Below, in pieces: positions 11,151 through 22,658 of a stretch of 64,000 nucleotides of DNA. The DNA is from Prorocentrum cordatum (taxonomy: Eukaryota > Sar > Dinophyceae > Prorocentrales > Prorocentraceae), in assembly GCA_963575745.1 (NCBI GenBank), contig CAUYUJ010001299.1, positions 1 through 64,000 on the forward strand. Reading direction: 5' to 3'. Made by a program: the position numbers and the translations under genes. Position 1 is the first letter of the stretch. Each line of letters opens with the position of its first letter. Below the pieces are notes generated by a model. It was not told the DNA's origin. It did no database searches and saw only the letters and a program-made list of their open reading frames with translations.

Positions 11151-12040
11151 AAGTGTTTTCCTAACGGAAGAAACAGCACATTAGTAATCCGACGGTGGCA
11201 GTGTTTTTTTCTCCAGCGGTTTTGAAACAGTTAACAAACACAGTCATCGATCGCAATCTGGATTCGGATGCGCGGGCTCGACGGGCAATGGAAAATGCAA
11301 AGCGCTCTTGGAGAGCACAACCCCAGCGCCCCCAGCAGTCGCGCAGTGCATCGCATCTTGGGGCGGCGCGCAAATGGTTTCAATCGTGTCAGCGGGCCCT
11401 ACGCGCCCAGGATCATCACGTTCGAACGCGCTGAACTGTCATTGCGCCGCATGTTTCGTTTCAACATTGGGCCCCTTGTCAGTGTGATGCATCAAGCCCC
11501 AGTGGTTTGCAATCGGTGCCTGATGGTGCCCTCGGGCTTCTCATAGAATCCCTCGCGTGCCTCTAGACCCGTTCTGGTGCCTGTAGGACACCGGGTGGTT
11601 CTTCGCGTTTATAAATGCTTCTTGCGGGCCCCGCCATCACTCGGCATTCCCGCCCAGTCGTTCCACTGGCCCGCCGCCGGTTCCACGCGGGACGCGGGGC
11701 TCATATCAGCTTGCAGCGTCTCGCTGTTTCCCGGGAGCTACAATGCATTATCGGTTCGCCCCCCCTGGGCTCCAATTGGAGCGGAAGATCTTCTCGTTGC
11801 GCCCGCGGGCCCCGCGCGTTCCCTGGAACGCGGTCGCGCGCGATGTCACGCTCCGCGGCGCTAGGCCCGCGCATGGCCCAGGAGGGGCCCGAGCCGTGGG
11901 GCTGCCGCGGCCAGCCCCTTGGCGGCCGCGGGGCACGGCGCCCCGGCGGCGGCTGCCAATGCGCGGCCCAAGCTGCAGCGCCAGAGTGCAGTGTGCCGCA
12001 GCGCAGACCAGTGAAACCAGTGGTTTTTCACCAGTGAGTT
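11151..12040. other. No gene recognised
   Basis: G/C-rich sequence with a few short open frames, no domain, no repeat period that I can see, and no exon with supporting splice context. It leads into the satellite at about 12041. Confidence 0.4.
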
Positions 12041-13270
12041 TACGAGATTAAGATGGCCATTCTGCGTGCGTTCGTTTAAATGCGCACGCGCGGGCGCGCG
12101 CGCGCTCGAGCGAGCGAGCGACGAGGAAAATGCATTGTGCCACGATGCATTATTCGACCTTGAGGCCTCCAGAATACAAGCGAAACATTTGGTTTTCGCC
12201 ATGTGATTTTCGACGTTAAGATGGCCATTCTGCAGAGGCGCTTGCAGCGCTCACGCGCGGGGGGCGCGCGCGCGCGCCCGCGCGCGAACAGCGAGGAAAG
12301 CGCAGCGCGCCACAGTGCATTCTTCCATTTTGAGGCCCCCAGGATACAAGTGCAACAAGTGGTTTTCATTACTCAGTTTCTGGAATTAGGATGGCCATTC
12401 TGCACCAGTTGCCCGAGTGCGCCTTGCACTGCGCGCGCCCCTGCGCGCGCGCAAGAGCAACGAGGAAAGTGCACTGCACCACGGCGCATCATGCGACATT
12501 GAGACGTCCAGAACACCGTGAAACGATTTGTTTTCAGCATTGAGTTTACGAGATTAAGATGGCCATTCTGCATGCGCTCGTTTAAATGCGCGCGCGCGGG
12601 CGCGCGCGCGCGAGCGAGCGAGCGACGAGGAAAATGCATTGCGCCACGATGCATCATTCGAACTTGAGGCCTCCAGAATACGAGTGAAGCATTTGGTTTT
12701 CGTCATGTGATTTTCGATGTTAAGATGGCCATGCTGTAGACGCGTTTGCAGCGCTCGCGCGCGGGGCGCGCGCGCGCGCGCCCGCGCGCGAACAACGAGG
12801 AAGGCACAGCGCGCCACAATGCATTCTTCCACTTCGAGGCCCCCAGAATACAAGTGCAACAGTGGCAACAAGTGCCCCCCGCGCGCGCAAGAACAGCGAG
12901 GAAAGCACACTGCACCACGGTGCATTATTCGACATTGAGACGCCCAGAATTCCATGAAACGGCTCATTTTCAGCATTGAATTTACGAGATTGACATGGCT
13001 TTTCTGTAGAGGCGTCTGAATTGTGCGCGCGCGGGCGTTAGCCCACGTTGAGGCGTTGATTGAATACGAGCGACGAGTGGAACAGTTGGGTATCACCGTT
13101 CAGCTTTCGAGTTTACGGTTGATATTTGGCACGAGCTTTTGCTTTGTTCACGGGCGCCCACGCTCGCGCGCGATCGGCCAGGGAACAACATCGCGAGACA
13201 AGACATCATTCCACATTAAGCCCCCCAGAATGCGAGGGATACAATTGGTCGTTTCACCATCCAGTTGTTC
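12041..13270. repeat. Satellite of about 168 bp, left block
   Basis: Landmark TAAGATGGCCATTCTGC recurs at about 12049, 12217, 12387, 12555 and 12721 (spacing 166-170), then in more decayed form. Each monomer has an alternating CGCGCG run, a GAGGAAA box followed by a dyad of the type TGCATTGTGCCACGATGCA, then TTGAGGCC[TC]CCAGAATACAAG and GGTTTTC. A truncated unit lies near 12850-12960. Short Arg/Ala-rich frames are by-products of the CG runs. Confidence 0.9.
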
Positions 13271-14555
13271 TCCCTACCTAGGCTCTGCCTAGAAGGACTC
13301 TTACCGCGTATCTTAAAGGGGCTGGGCAGTGGGGCTCGCCCCGGGCGGTTCCCCCGGCACCCGCCCCGCGGTTCCCCGAGCGACGTTCCCTTTGCTGAGC
13401 GTTGCTTATCTCATATTTGCTTAGACTGTTTCATCTTAGCTTAGCTTAGCTTCACCTTAGCTCAGGTTTATCTTAGCTCAGCTTACCTTCATCTTAGCTT
13501 CGCCAAGCTTTAGCATAGCAGAGAACAGCATAGCATAGCCGAGCGCAGCACAGCGCAGCGCAGCACAGCATATCATAGCAAAGCCCAGCATGGCACAGCA
13601 TAGCGCAGCATAGCAAATCATAGCATAGCGCAGCACAGCACAGCATAGCATAGCACAGCGCAACATAGCATCGCATAGCACAGCACAGCACAGCTTAGCA
13701 TAGCTTAGCATAGCACAGCGCAGCATGACATAGCATAGCATACCATACCATAGCATAGCACAGCGCAGCATAGCATGGCATAGCATCGCACAGCAAAACC
13801 ATAGCAACGAATGCTGCTTTCCTAGGGGCTCCAACTTCTAGGTGGGGTCGCACTGGGATTCGAAATGCAAATTGCTACCGCGCGAGAAAAATTCGCATTG
13901 CCTGTGCGCGCGATCAACTGGGAAAGTACATTGGGCCACAATGCAGGATTCCACGTTGTCGGCCTCCAGAGCACGAGTGAAAACTACCCCAGTGCGACCC
14001 TGCCTAGAAGTTGGAGCCCCTAGGAAAGCATCATTAGTTGCTATGCCATGCCATGCCATGCCATGCCATGCTATGCTGCGCTATGCAATGCTATTCTGCG
14101 CTATGCTATGCTGTGTTATGCTAAGCTATGATGTGTCATGCTGCGCTGTGCTATGCTGCGCTGTGCTATGCTGTGCTGTGCTGTGCTGTGCTGCGCTGCG
14201 CTATGGCTTGCTATGATATGCTATGCTATGCTGTGCTCTGCTGGGCTTTGTTATGACATGCTGTGCTGCGCTGTGCTGCGCTACGTGATGCTATGCTGCG
14301 CTGTGCTCTGCTTTGCTAAAGCTCGGCGGAGCCAAGATGAAGGTAAGCTAAGCTAAGATAAACTTGGGCTAAGATGGAGCTAAGCTAAGCTAAGATGAAA
14401 TCATTTAGGCTAAGATGAGATAAGCACTAAGCTAAGGGGACGTCGCTGTGGGAACCACGGGGCGGGCGCCGGGGGAACCGCCCGGGGCGAGCCCCACTGC
14501 CCGGCCCCTTTAAGATTCACGGTAAGAACCCTTCTAAGCAGAGCCTAGGTAGGGA
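13271..14555. mobile_element. Foldback element inside the satellite
   Basis: Left arm 13271 to about 13862 and right arm about 13985 to 14555 are inverted repeats of one another, about 90% identical by eye. Outer ends are CCCTACCTAGGCTCTGC and its complement. Each arm also carries CTGCCTAGAAG in inverted orientation near both its ends, as expected of a short terminal inverted repeat. The arm interiors are a 5-bp AGCNN microsatellite (AGCAT, AGCAC, AGCGC), which gives Cys/Met/Leu-rich spurious frames. The spacer (about 13863-13984) is one satellite monomer. Either two copies inserted in opposite orientation, or this is a true foldback unit. Confidence 0.8.
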
Positions 14556-15600
14556 ACGATTGGTTTCGCCATTCAGTCAGTCTTCGAAAGTAAAATGGTC
14601 ATTCGGCATCGGTTGCCCTGGAGATTTCCGCGCCGCGCGCGCGCAGGCGCGCGCGCGCGCGAGCAACCAGGAAGGGGCATTGCGCCACAATGCGTTCTTT
14701 CTCGTTAGGGCCCAAGAATACTAGTGGAACGATTGACTTTCGACGTTCAGTTGTCCTGAATTAAGATGGCCTTTCGGCGCAGGTTGTCGCGTTTTGCACG
14801 GGCAACGAGGAATATGCATTGCGCCGCAATGCAGTGTGCGTTTTGGCCTGCAGGGTACATGTGAAAGAGTTTGTCATCGCTGCTCAATATTCGAAATTGA
14901 GATTGCGGTGTGACTTCGGTTTTTGAGTCGCGCTCGCGCGGGCGCCAGCGCGCGCGCGCCCGCGCGCGCGCGAGCAAGGAGGAAACGCACTGTGCTACAA
15001 TGCACTATTCCACGTTGACCCCCCCAGGATACTAGTGGGATGTCTGGTTTTCGCCATTGAGCTTCCGAAATTACGATGTGCATTCGGTATCAACATCTAC
15101 GCTGCGCGCAAGAGCGCGCGCGCATGAGCGCTGGCACGCGCGCGCACGAGCACTGAGGAACGCGTATTGGATCGCATTGCATCATTGCACGTTGGGGCGC
15201 CTTCGGAATGCGAGGCAGACACTTTGTGAACACGATTTAGTTGTCGAGCTTAGGGTGGACACGCTGCATCGGTTCTTTGGCTTCGCGCACGCCGGTCGCG
15301 AGCAGTTGGTGCCGCGCATTGCATCGCGCTGCGTTCTGCTACGTTGGGACCATGCGAACACGGGTGAAACATGTGGTTTTCACAATTCAATTTTCGCTTG
15401 GCGACGCTCGTCTTGCGACGGCGACGCTCTTTTTGGCGTGGCGCGCGCAGGCGGGCAATCGGAAAGTCGCACGCGCGTCGCAGTGCAGTTTTTCCATTTT
15501 TAAGCCATAAAGAATGGAACAATAGGTTGTCGTCCGTTGGTTTTCAAGCTTAACGTTGCCATTCGGCAGTGAGTTCTGCGCCGCGCACACGGGAGCTGCG
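14556..15600. repeat. Satellite of about 168 bp, right block
   Basis: More diverged continuation of the satellite. Landmark positions are near 14591, 14762, 14899, 15072, 15250 and 15550. CGCGCG runs and the GCATTG[CT]G[CA]CACAATGC dyad persist. No gene seen. Confidence 0.8.
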
Positions 15601-15830
15601 CGGTGCGCCGCGCGCCTGTCTCGCGCGGGGCGCGAGCGAGTTTGGGCCCGCAGTCGGCGGGGGCCCGCGTCTCGCCGTCAGCCGAGCCATGTCTGCTGAT
15701 TGCAGCTCGCAGGCGCGCGTTCGCGCAGGGAGCTATTGGGCGCGCGTTTCGGCCGTGCGAAGCCGCGCCCAGCGGGGCCGGCGGCGCCTGCGTGCCGCGA
15801 TCAACCTAGTGCCCAGGCCCTGCGCCAATT

Positions 15831-16029
15831 CCCAATTCTTTACGCTTCGCGTATCCCCACCAGCCCATCTCACTGCAGCAACTCTCGCGAAGCATGCCGA
15901 CAGTCGTGTTTTTCAGGCGTGTGTCCGTTTGGCCTCGCATATCTCCCCTGCCCCTCCTTCCCCATCCTCCTTGCGAGGGGGGCGGGAGAAGGGCGAGGCG
16001 GAGGAGGAGGGGGAGAAAGCGCTCCTCGT
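15831..16029 (-). repeat. Terminal module of the 0.6-kb repeat family, inverted copy
   Basis: Starts with ACGCTTCGCGTATCCCCACC (about 15841-15860), the reverse complement of the module at 7688 and 8868. A purine-rich tract (about 15975-16020) follows and corresponds to the pyrimidine tract of the other copies read on the opposite strand. Confidence 0.75.
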
Positions 16030-16430
16030 GATTTGAGTCGTTTGGGGTTTCTCGTCCTGGTGTGAGTCGTTCGGGCCCTTCTTCCTGGTGTGAGTCGTTC
16101 GGGCTCTTCGTGGTGTGAGTCGTTCGGGCTCTTCGTCCTGGTGTGAGTCGTTCGGGCTTCTCGTGGTGTGAGTTGTTCGGGCCCCTCATCCTGGTGTGAG
16201 TCGTTCGGGCCCCTCCTCCTGGTGTGACTCGTTCGGGCTCCTCGTGGTGTGAGTCGTTCGGGGCCCGCGTCGTGGTGTGAGTCCTTCGGGCTCCTCGTGG
16301 TGTGAGTCGTTCGGGCGCCTCGTCCTGGTGTGAGTCGTTCGGGCCCCTCCTTGTGGCGTGAGTCGTTCGGGCTCTTCGTGGTGTGAGTCGTTCGGGCCCC
16401 TCGTCCTGATGTGAGTCGTTCGGGCTCCTC
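16030..16430. repeat. GTGTGAGTCGTTCGGGC minisatellite
   Basis: About 15-16 tandem units alternating a long form (about 28 bp, with CCTCGTCCTG) and a short form (about 22 bp, with TCCTCGTG). No gene. Confidence 0.95.
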
Positions 16431-16690
16431 GTGGGGCCTCTTGGGGGCCTCTTGGAGCCTCGTGGGGCCTCTTGGGGGCCTCTTGGGTGCCTCTTGGGGG
16501 CCGTGGGGGGCTCTTGGGGCCTCGTGGGGCCTCTTGGGGGCCTCTTGGGGCCTCGTGGGGCCTCTTTGGGGCCTCTTGGGGGCCTCTTGGGGGCCTCTTG
16601 GGGCCGCTTGGGGGCCTCTGGGGGGCCTCTTGGGGGCCTCTTGGGGGCCTCCTGGGGCCTCTTGGGGCCATCTTGGGGCCTCTTGCGACC
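16431..16690. repeat. GGGGCCTCTTGG minisatellite
   Basis: About 20 head-to-tail units of 12-13 bp. Same family as 8957-10344. Confidence 0.95.
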
Positions 16691-17399
16691 TCCGCAGAAG
16701 CGCAAAGGAGAGCTGCCCCCTGAGAAGGGCAACATGAGCCCAAAACTTTCGTAAAATCAATGATTCTGCTATGAGGGAAGATGAGCGCGGCCCCCATCAG
16801 AAGGCCAAAATGGGGCCACAACCTTCGTAAAAGCAATGTTTTTGACTTCGAAGACAAGCTGAGGCGCCAAGCGCACCCCCCCCCCCCCCCCCTGGGGGCC
16901 AGAATCCTCGTGAGGGTCGTCGTTTTTTGGCCCTCCCAGGAGTCGAAAAAGACCCCCTTGATTGCACTCGGGACGCCCTCTCCAGGCCCAGGGGAGGGGG
17001 TAGGGGGAGGGGTGAACCCCTCCCCGAAGGGGAAGATAGGGGGGTAGGGGGTTGAGAACAGAGAGAGCTCGCTAAACCACTCACGCCCAAAGGGCTGGCG
17101 GGACTCAACGGCCCGCCGCCCGCACTTGCGTTCGGGGCAGACGTGCCTATGCGCGACGCGGAGGGGGCGCCGCCGCGCCCGCCAGTGTCATTGTTTGTTC
17201 ATGATCGAGGAGGCGCGATCTTACGCCGGTCGCTCTTGGGGCCGTCAGCGCGCGCCACGTTGCCTCCGAGCTCGGGTCTGCATTCGCCGCGGCCGCGGCG
17301 GGCAACGCATTGGGGCTGGGGGGTGGGGGGGCGGGGGGGGGGGCGCAAATGGCGCGCCCCCCGTGGGTCGAGCCGGCAGAATGGCCGAGGTTACGGGGC
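16691..17399. other. No gene recognised
   Basis: Contains TTTCGTAAAATCAATGATT (about 16747), a related AACCTTCGTAAAAGCAATG (about 16821), a poly-C run (about 16877-16894) and purine-rich DNA near 16990-17050. No credible frame. Confidence 0.5.
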
Positions 17400-17800
17400 G
17401 CTCGGCAGACCGCGCCCCGCCCGAGCTCCGTCCGAGCCGGGGGGATGGTAGAGGTGCGGGTTTGGGTCGGCAGACCGCGCATTACTCCAGGTCTGGTCCG
17501 GGAGGGTGGCCGAGGTGCGGGGGGGGGCCGGCAGACCGCGCATTGCCCCGGGCCCATCCGTGCCGGGGGGGTGCCCGAGGTGCGGGGGGGGGGGCGGCAG
17601 ACCGCGCATTACCCCGGGTCCATCCGAGCCAGGGGGGGCCCGAGGCGCGGGGGGAGGTGCCGCCAGACCGCGCATTACCCCAGGCCGCTCGTTCGCAACA
17701 TTGTTTGAATCGGCGGCCGGGAGGATGGCCGAGGTGCGGGGGGGGGGTCGGCAGACCGCGCATTGCCCCGGGTCCATCCGAGCCGGGAGGGTGCCCGAGG
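17400..17800. repeat. Six-copy tandem repeat of about 64 bp
   Basis: Units start at GGCAGACCGCGC (about 17404, 17470, 17530, 17594, a variant at about 17661, and 17749). One unit is expanded by an insert containing GTTCGCAACATTGTTTGAATC. Confidence 0.9.
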
Positions 17801-18776
17801 TGCCAGGGGTCATAGCACAATGGGGTGCCCAGAGTGGGTGGGGGGCTGCACATTGGGTGGCCACCTTCGGTGGGTCACTGCAGTCTGGGTGCGCTTGCTG
17901 CGGGGGCGGCTGGAGTGCGGGGTGCCATCCTGGTGGGCGGTGTCCGCGGTGGGTGGCGTGTCTGGAACGTGCCTCGCAGGGTGGTGCGCCTGCCTCGAGA
18001 TGCTCTGCTGTGCGGGGCACGCGCCCTTCGGCTCGCGCGTCCAATGGGTCGCCCGTCGCGGGAGGGGTCGCGCAAAGCGAGGCGCCCGCCTCGGCGACGA
18101 ACTTGACGGCGAGATGCATGCCGCGGGGGGCGCCTGCAGAGTGGAGTGCCCTCCTTGGCGGAGATGCTTCGGGCGGGGCGCGACCGCCGCGCGGGCCCGG
18201 ACTCTGCGGCGATGGGCGACCGCCTCGACGGGCTGCGCGCAGGGCCCGGGGGGGTCGGGCGGGGGCGTGTCGGGGCGCCGCAGGGCGGCTTCGCGCGCGG
18301 ACGTCGGTGGCTCCCTCGGAGATCAGTGGCGACGTTTGCGGGGGCATTCCTGGGGGCCCGTGGGCTCGGGCCGTTGCCGCTTGCTGAAAAGAATCGCTTG
18401 GCGAAGGGCCCAACCATTTGCAGTTGTGACTGCCGCAATTGTGCATATCGTCTTGGGTGGCGCGCCCTATGGGGCCGCGAAGCGCGCGGGGGGCGCGTGC
18501 CGAAAATGGGTGGTAGGGGCCCGTGGGCACGTCGCCACTGGGGCCTTAGGTGGAGCCCTCTACGGGGCACAAGCGAGGGGGCACTCGCTTGACAGAATGG
18601 CAAAACGGCGAAATAGAACCTGCAACAGATGGCCACACACGCACGTGCATGTTACAACGGTCCCACCACGGAACCCGCGCCCCTAGAACTTACCTAAGAA
18701 AACTCCAGAGCCTCGTAGGGTACACCACTTTGGGCCCCGCACCGAAGGACCTGTACACACGGTCGGCTCAGATGTG
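17801..18776. other. No gene recognised
   Basis: G/C-rich. Long frames exist on both strands but none shows a domain, conserved motif or coding-like composition in preference to the others. It ends where the Copia reading frame begins. Confidence 0.4.
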
Positions 18777-19711
18777 TCATGTAATATGAATGACCTGCTC
18801 AGGCTTGCCCTCTGAAGCTTGCGCGAATAAGGGTTCTCCAAGCTGAGCATGGTTCAGTCCATAAGCTCTCCATCTCTGTGCCTCGTACTCTGGGAAACCC
18901 GCGAGACTAGTTCCAGCACCTGCTGCAGCGTACGTGGCATCCTCTCCTGCATCCTCCTGGCGCAGCACTCCAGGAGGGACGCTCTCGAATGGAAGGATCC
19001 CCGCGGCCTTCCGCCTCTTGGCACTCTGGTACTTGGCGTCGTGGACCAGCTTCCACCTGTGGCCACTTTTGTAGTGGATCCTCAGCTGTCGGGGCTCATG
19101 CCCCTTCGTCAAAAAGTTCACCAGCTGAGCGTCTCCGTGCACCCACAGCACCCAGTTGTTGGACGCAGGTCATCCACGTCAGTCCTCTTCTCCTTGCCGC
19201 GGAATGTGCGCACCGTGGTCTGCAGCTTGTCGTAGAAACCTTTGGCGTCCACCACGAGGGCGGCGGGTAGCTGGCTGAGGGCCCCCTCCGGGTTGCGCCA
19301 GTCAATCTGGTTGCCGAGTATCTCCAGCCACTGGAGCTTGACCCCGAACAGTTCGTCCTCACCGTCTACAGCTGATCGGGCCTCACATGCTGCGGAACTC
19401 CGGCACCCTCGGTCAATCTTCCCTGACTTCCATGAGATCATGCTCACGTCTGACTCATCCCCCTGCAGGATGCGTAGTGGGGCCATCTCTGTGACAAGTC
19501 CCTTGGTGGATTTTCCGTCGGGGCGGTTCGCCCCCGAGGAATCTGACCACTCGATGGGAACGACTACCTGCGCGCTAGAATGGCCGTGGATGGCCACTGG
19601 GAGGTCTGCTCCTTCCCGCGCCCTGTCCACCAGGCGGTTCGTGTCCAGGAGGGTCTGCACGGTGGATGATGGCATCGTGATGAGCAACAGGCTTGCGTCC
19701 GCCGAGCGCAT
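18777..19711 (-). pseudogene. Copia RNase H and C-terminal tail
   Basis: Read in two frames. The first (19711 to about 19160) has the Copia RNase H signature: VPIEWSDSSGA (about 19530-19560) with the first acidic residue, and SSAACEARSA (about 19375-19400), equivalent to the STxEAEY-type box of the family. The second frame (about 19160 down to the stop at 18777) continues with GDAQLVNFLTKG (about 19090-19140), the usual late motif of Copia RNase H. RNase H removes the RNA template during reverse transcription. Confidence 0.85.
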
Positions 19712-20318
19712 GGGACCTGACTGCTCGGAACGCCAGCCGTGGCGCCCAGGATTGCCCTCAGCTGCCCCTTCTCCTTGTCTGTGGTCGGGGCGTCATTGTT
19801 CTTCTTTCGCTCCGGGCTCACGACTGCTTTCTCGATGGTCTTGACATGCTCACTCTGCTCCATCTTGAAGCTCATGCCTGGCAGCTGCCTGATCCGGACA
19901 CCAGTCTGCATGAACTCGTCGGCCTCCCATGCCTTCCACTTGAATCACTCTTCGATCTTCTTCCGGGCTTCGATCCGCCTGGGGCCCGTCTCCTTCCCTC
20001 CGAGCAGGAAGTCATCCACGTGGGACCTCGCGATAGCCGCAATGTCCAGGTCACTCTTCGCCGCGATCAGCTCGCCCATCACCTCAGATGCGGTGAACTG
20101 ACCCAGGGCCTCCTTAGTGAATCTGGTGTCCTGGCCGTAAGATTGACCGTGGAGCACCCGGGCGCATGGGTCCATCTTCATCTGCGTCCAGCCGAACTCC
20201 TCCAGGGCCTCGCTCACCGTCATGAACCACTCGATTGCCGCCTCCACGAGCCCATAGACTGCCTTTCGCAGCCTCATCGCAACCCCTTCGGGCATCCCCA
20301 GGGCGACGGCCAGCTCCT
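19712..20318 (-). pseudogene. Copia reverse transcriptase, C-terminal half
   Basis: Begins in the target-site duplication (ELAVA) and continues MRLRKAVYGLVEAAIEWF, then SHVDDFLLGG (about 20005-20035), the catalytic VDD box. An in-frame stop follows KKIEE at about 19945-19947. The same frame then resumes with FKWKAWEADEF and the LRAILGA segment (about 19740-19760), typical of the RT-RNase H connection. A frameshift near 19700 leads to the RNase H block. Confidence 0.85.
20302..20318. repeat. 17-bp target-site duplication, copy 1
   Basis: GGCGACGGCCAGCTCCT, identical to 23696-23712. In Copia RT it encodes the shared residues ELAVA, so deleting the insert and one copy would make the two RT halves contiguous. 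Confidence 0.9.
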
Positions 20319-20429
20319 CGCCCTCGCCCTCGTCCTCTGCCGAGTCGCCGTCGAACGGCGGGCGGGAGAGGGCCCCGTAGTAGCAGGGGCCTGGAAAAGG
20401 AATGCCTGGGCAGACGTGGGAGGATGGAC

Positions 20430-20860
20430 AAAGCGAGGCCCGCAGGGGTGGGGGGGACGGGAGGGAGGGAGGGGAGGGGCAAGAGGAGCCAGGGGGGGAA
20501 GGGGAGGGGCAAGAGGGAGGAGGGGGGGGGACGAAGGAGGAGCCGAGGGGACGAGTGCGCCCGCGAACTCCCGCACCCGCAAGGGCCAGACACCCACGAG
20601 CGTCTTCGCCGCCACAGCAACCTCGAACGCCCGCCGAGGGGAGGAGCAGGGAGGGGCCAGAAAGGAAGGACGGGCGAAGGAGGAACCGAAGGGGCCAGTG
20701 CACCCGCGAGCTCCCGCACCCGCCAGGGCTAGACACCCGCGAGCGTCTTCGTCGCCACAGCAACCTCGAACGCCCGCCGGGGGCAGGGGCCGGGAGGGGA
20801 GAGGAGGGAGGGGGCAGGCGAAAGGGGGAGGAAGGGGGGGAGGGGGGTGGGCGAAACTAA
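20430..20860. repeat. GGAGGGG-rich repeat with two 140-bp units
   Basis: GA[AG]CTCCCGCACCCGC...GAGCGTCTTCG[CT]CGCCACAGCAACCTCGAACGCC occurs at about 20567 and 20707. The remainder is purine-rich. Confidence 0.8.
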
Positions 20861-20928
20861 GCATCAGCCTGTATAACCAATCCCACCGCGTTCCGCTGCG
20901 GCGCCGCCGGGGGCGCGGTGAAGCCCCC

Positions 20929-21927
20929 TCAAAATGCGACGCTGGTGAGGTGGGCGCTCAGGCCTCCACCGCCCCCGCCCCCGATGGGGGGGGGGTCGGC
21001 GCTGCCGGCGGCCGCTGCTCCGTGAGCAGCCGGGGCGGCCTTGGCGTGGACCGCGGCCACCGCGTCAGCGGCGGCTTTGGCCCGCGCCACTGCGGACGGG
21101 GCTGCCGCCGGCGCCGGGGCCACAGAGGACGCCGGGGCGCTGGCGGCGGGCTCTGCCGCGGGTGCGGCGGGCGCTTTGCCCTGGGCTTTGCCCTTCCCCT
21201 TCCCCTTGGCACCCTTCTTTCCTTTGCCCTTGCCGCCGTTTTTGCCGCCGCGCCCCTTGCTGCTCTTCCCGCCCCTGCCCTTGGGGCCGCCTCCGCTGGC
21301 CTCCTGGCGCGCGCGCTTGCGCTCCCGCTCCTCCGGCGTCGCCTCCGCGTACGTCAGCCTGCGCTTCGTGGCAGGGGCCCCCTCCGCCCTCGGCGGCGCA
21401 GGCCTCCCGCGAACGGGAAGGCCCGCTGCCGTGCGAAGCGGCCCGTCCAAAAAGGCCAGCGCCGCCTGCACCGATAGGGACTCCTCGCCGAACCGGAGGG
21501 TCAACCGAAAGGTGCCCTCGACTCGGCTCCTGCCGCCGGCCGTGTTCCTCGACTGGTCGAAGACGTGCGCCAGCACGTCCGCGCCGGCCAGGCCACTGAC
21601 TATCTTGGAGATAGCCAGACCCGTGTCGCCCAGCGCCTGGAACTCCTGGGAGTCTTCCTGCGGCAGCGGCCACGGCACCTGGAGGGCCTCACAGAGGTCC
21701 TCGCCCACCGCCTTCGGCACTGCCAGGCGGAGCTCCCTCCACAACTGGCTCGGTGCGTGTTCTGCCCACGCGCTCTCCACCTTGTCGAACCCCTCAAGGA
21801 CGACGTGGCAGCTCTTGCGAACCTCGCCCAGGTCCCTCTTTATGCGTTGCAGCCCACCCTCCACCGACGTCACTCTCGCCTCGAGCGCCGCGAACCTCTC
21901 GTCCACAGCGGCCCTGCGTGCCGCCAT
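20929..21927 (-). CDS. ORF1/gag-like protein of the inserted element
   Basis: ATG at 21927 (MAARRAAVDERF), 332 residues, intact. The first 50 residues (ERFAALEARVTSVEGGLQRI) have heptad-like spacing of a coiled coil. The middle (about residues 55-190) is a compact folded-looking region. The C-terminal third is Lys/Gly-rich (GKGKGKKGAKGK), then Ala/Pro-rich, ending in a poly-Gly stretch, consistent with nucleic-acid binding. No Pfam-type family recognised. The role as an RNA-binding ORF1 protein is inferred from composition and location in a retroelement. Confidence 0.5.
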   Translation of the reverse strand: MAARRAAVDERFAALEARVTSVEGGLQRIKRDLGEVRKSCHVVLEGFDKVESAWAEHAPSQLWRELRLAVPKAVGEDLCEALQVPWPLPQEDSQEFQALGDTGLAISKIVSGLAGADVLAHVFDQSRNTAGGRSRVEGTFRLTLRFGEESLSVQAALAFLDGPLRTAAGLPVRGRPAPPRAEGAPATKRRLTYAEATPEERERKRARQEASGGGPKGRGGKSSKGRGGKNGGKGKGKKGAKGKGKGKAQGKAPAAPAAEPAASAPASSVAPAPAAAPSAVARAKAAADAVAAVHAKAAPAAHGAAAAGSADPPPIGGGGGGGLSAHLTSVAF

Positions 21928-22658
21928 TGCTCCCGGGCAGCGGGAACGGAAGCGGACCGACACAAGCGCCTTCCTGACGGGCTCGCGGCGGGCGAATGCG
22001 ACGAGGATAAGGAAAGTGCCGTGATCCTTGCGTACACACACAGCAACATGCAATGGATGCGTGGCGGGATACTCACGTTGACAGAGACAGAAGGGGTGGG
22101 AGATGGTAGTAATGGTCCAACCCCCAACAACAACAGGAGGAGAAAGAAGGGACAAAAAGGGGGAAGACAGGCAGGAACACAAGGAAAAGGCAGGAGGAGG
22201 AGGGGGAGGGGGGGGGAGGGCGGGAGGGCGAAAGCAACGCCGAACGAGAAAAAAACCGGGCGTGGCTTCGCACGATTGCCAGAAAACCCAACGCAGAGCC
22301 CTTCATGGGGGCGGCCCTCCTGCTGCCGAGGACCTGGGGGAGGGCGGTGTCGAAGGCCATGAGACCAACGACGGCACAATGTGGAACCCGAAGGAACCTG
22401 CGTTCTCCCCCGGTGCAGGGTTAACCTACGCCGGCACGAGGGGCAGCGCGAAAATTGACCCCTGGGCTGCAGCAGACGCGGAGAGAAACGCCACGAGCCG
22501 TGCCCGGCCAAAGAAACGAGCAAACGGACGCAAAAGCAAAACGAGCAAAACCAGAGAACAACGAAGAACAGACCATTACTGCCAACTGAAGGAACAGGGG
22601 GGGGGAGAGCGAATGGGGGGGGGTGGAAGGGCAAAGACCCCAACGAGAATCAATGCAA

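Noticed and set aside
12076-13096. Arg/Ala-rich ORFs in the 168-bp satellite
   Set aside because: Arise from CGCGCG runs in each monomer; repeated with the satellite period.
13478-14356. Cys/Met/Leu-rich ORFs in the foldback arms
   Set aside because: Direct translation of a 5-bp AGCNN repeat; appears in several frames on both arms.
16030-16430. CRISPR-like regular direct repeats
   Set aside because: Units are head-to-tail with no unique spacers, in eukaryotic context; a minisatellite.
19693-21477. 594-codon plus-strand frame
   Set aside because: Antisense of Copia RT/RNase H and of the gag-like ORF; the minus strand carries the recognisable domains.
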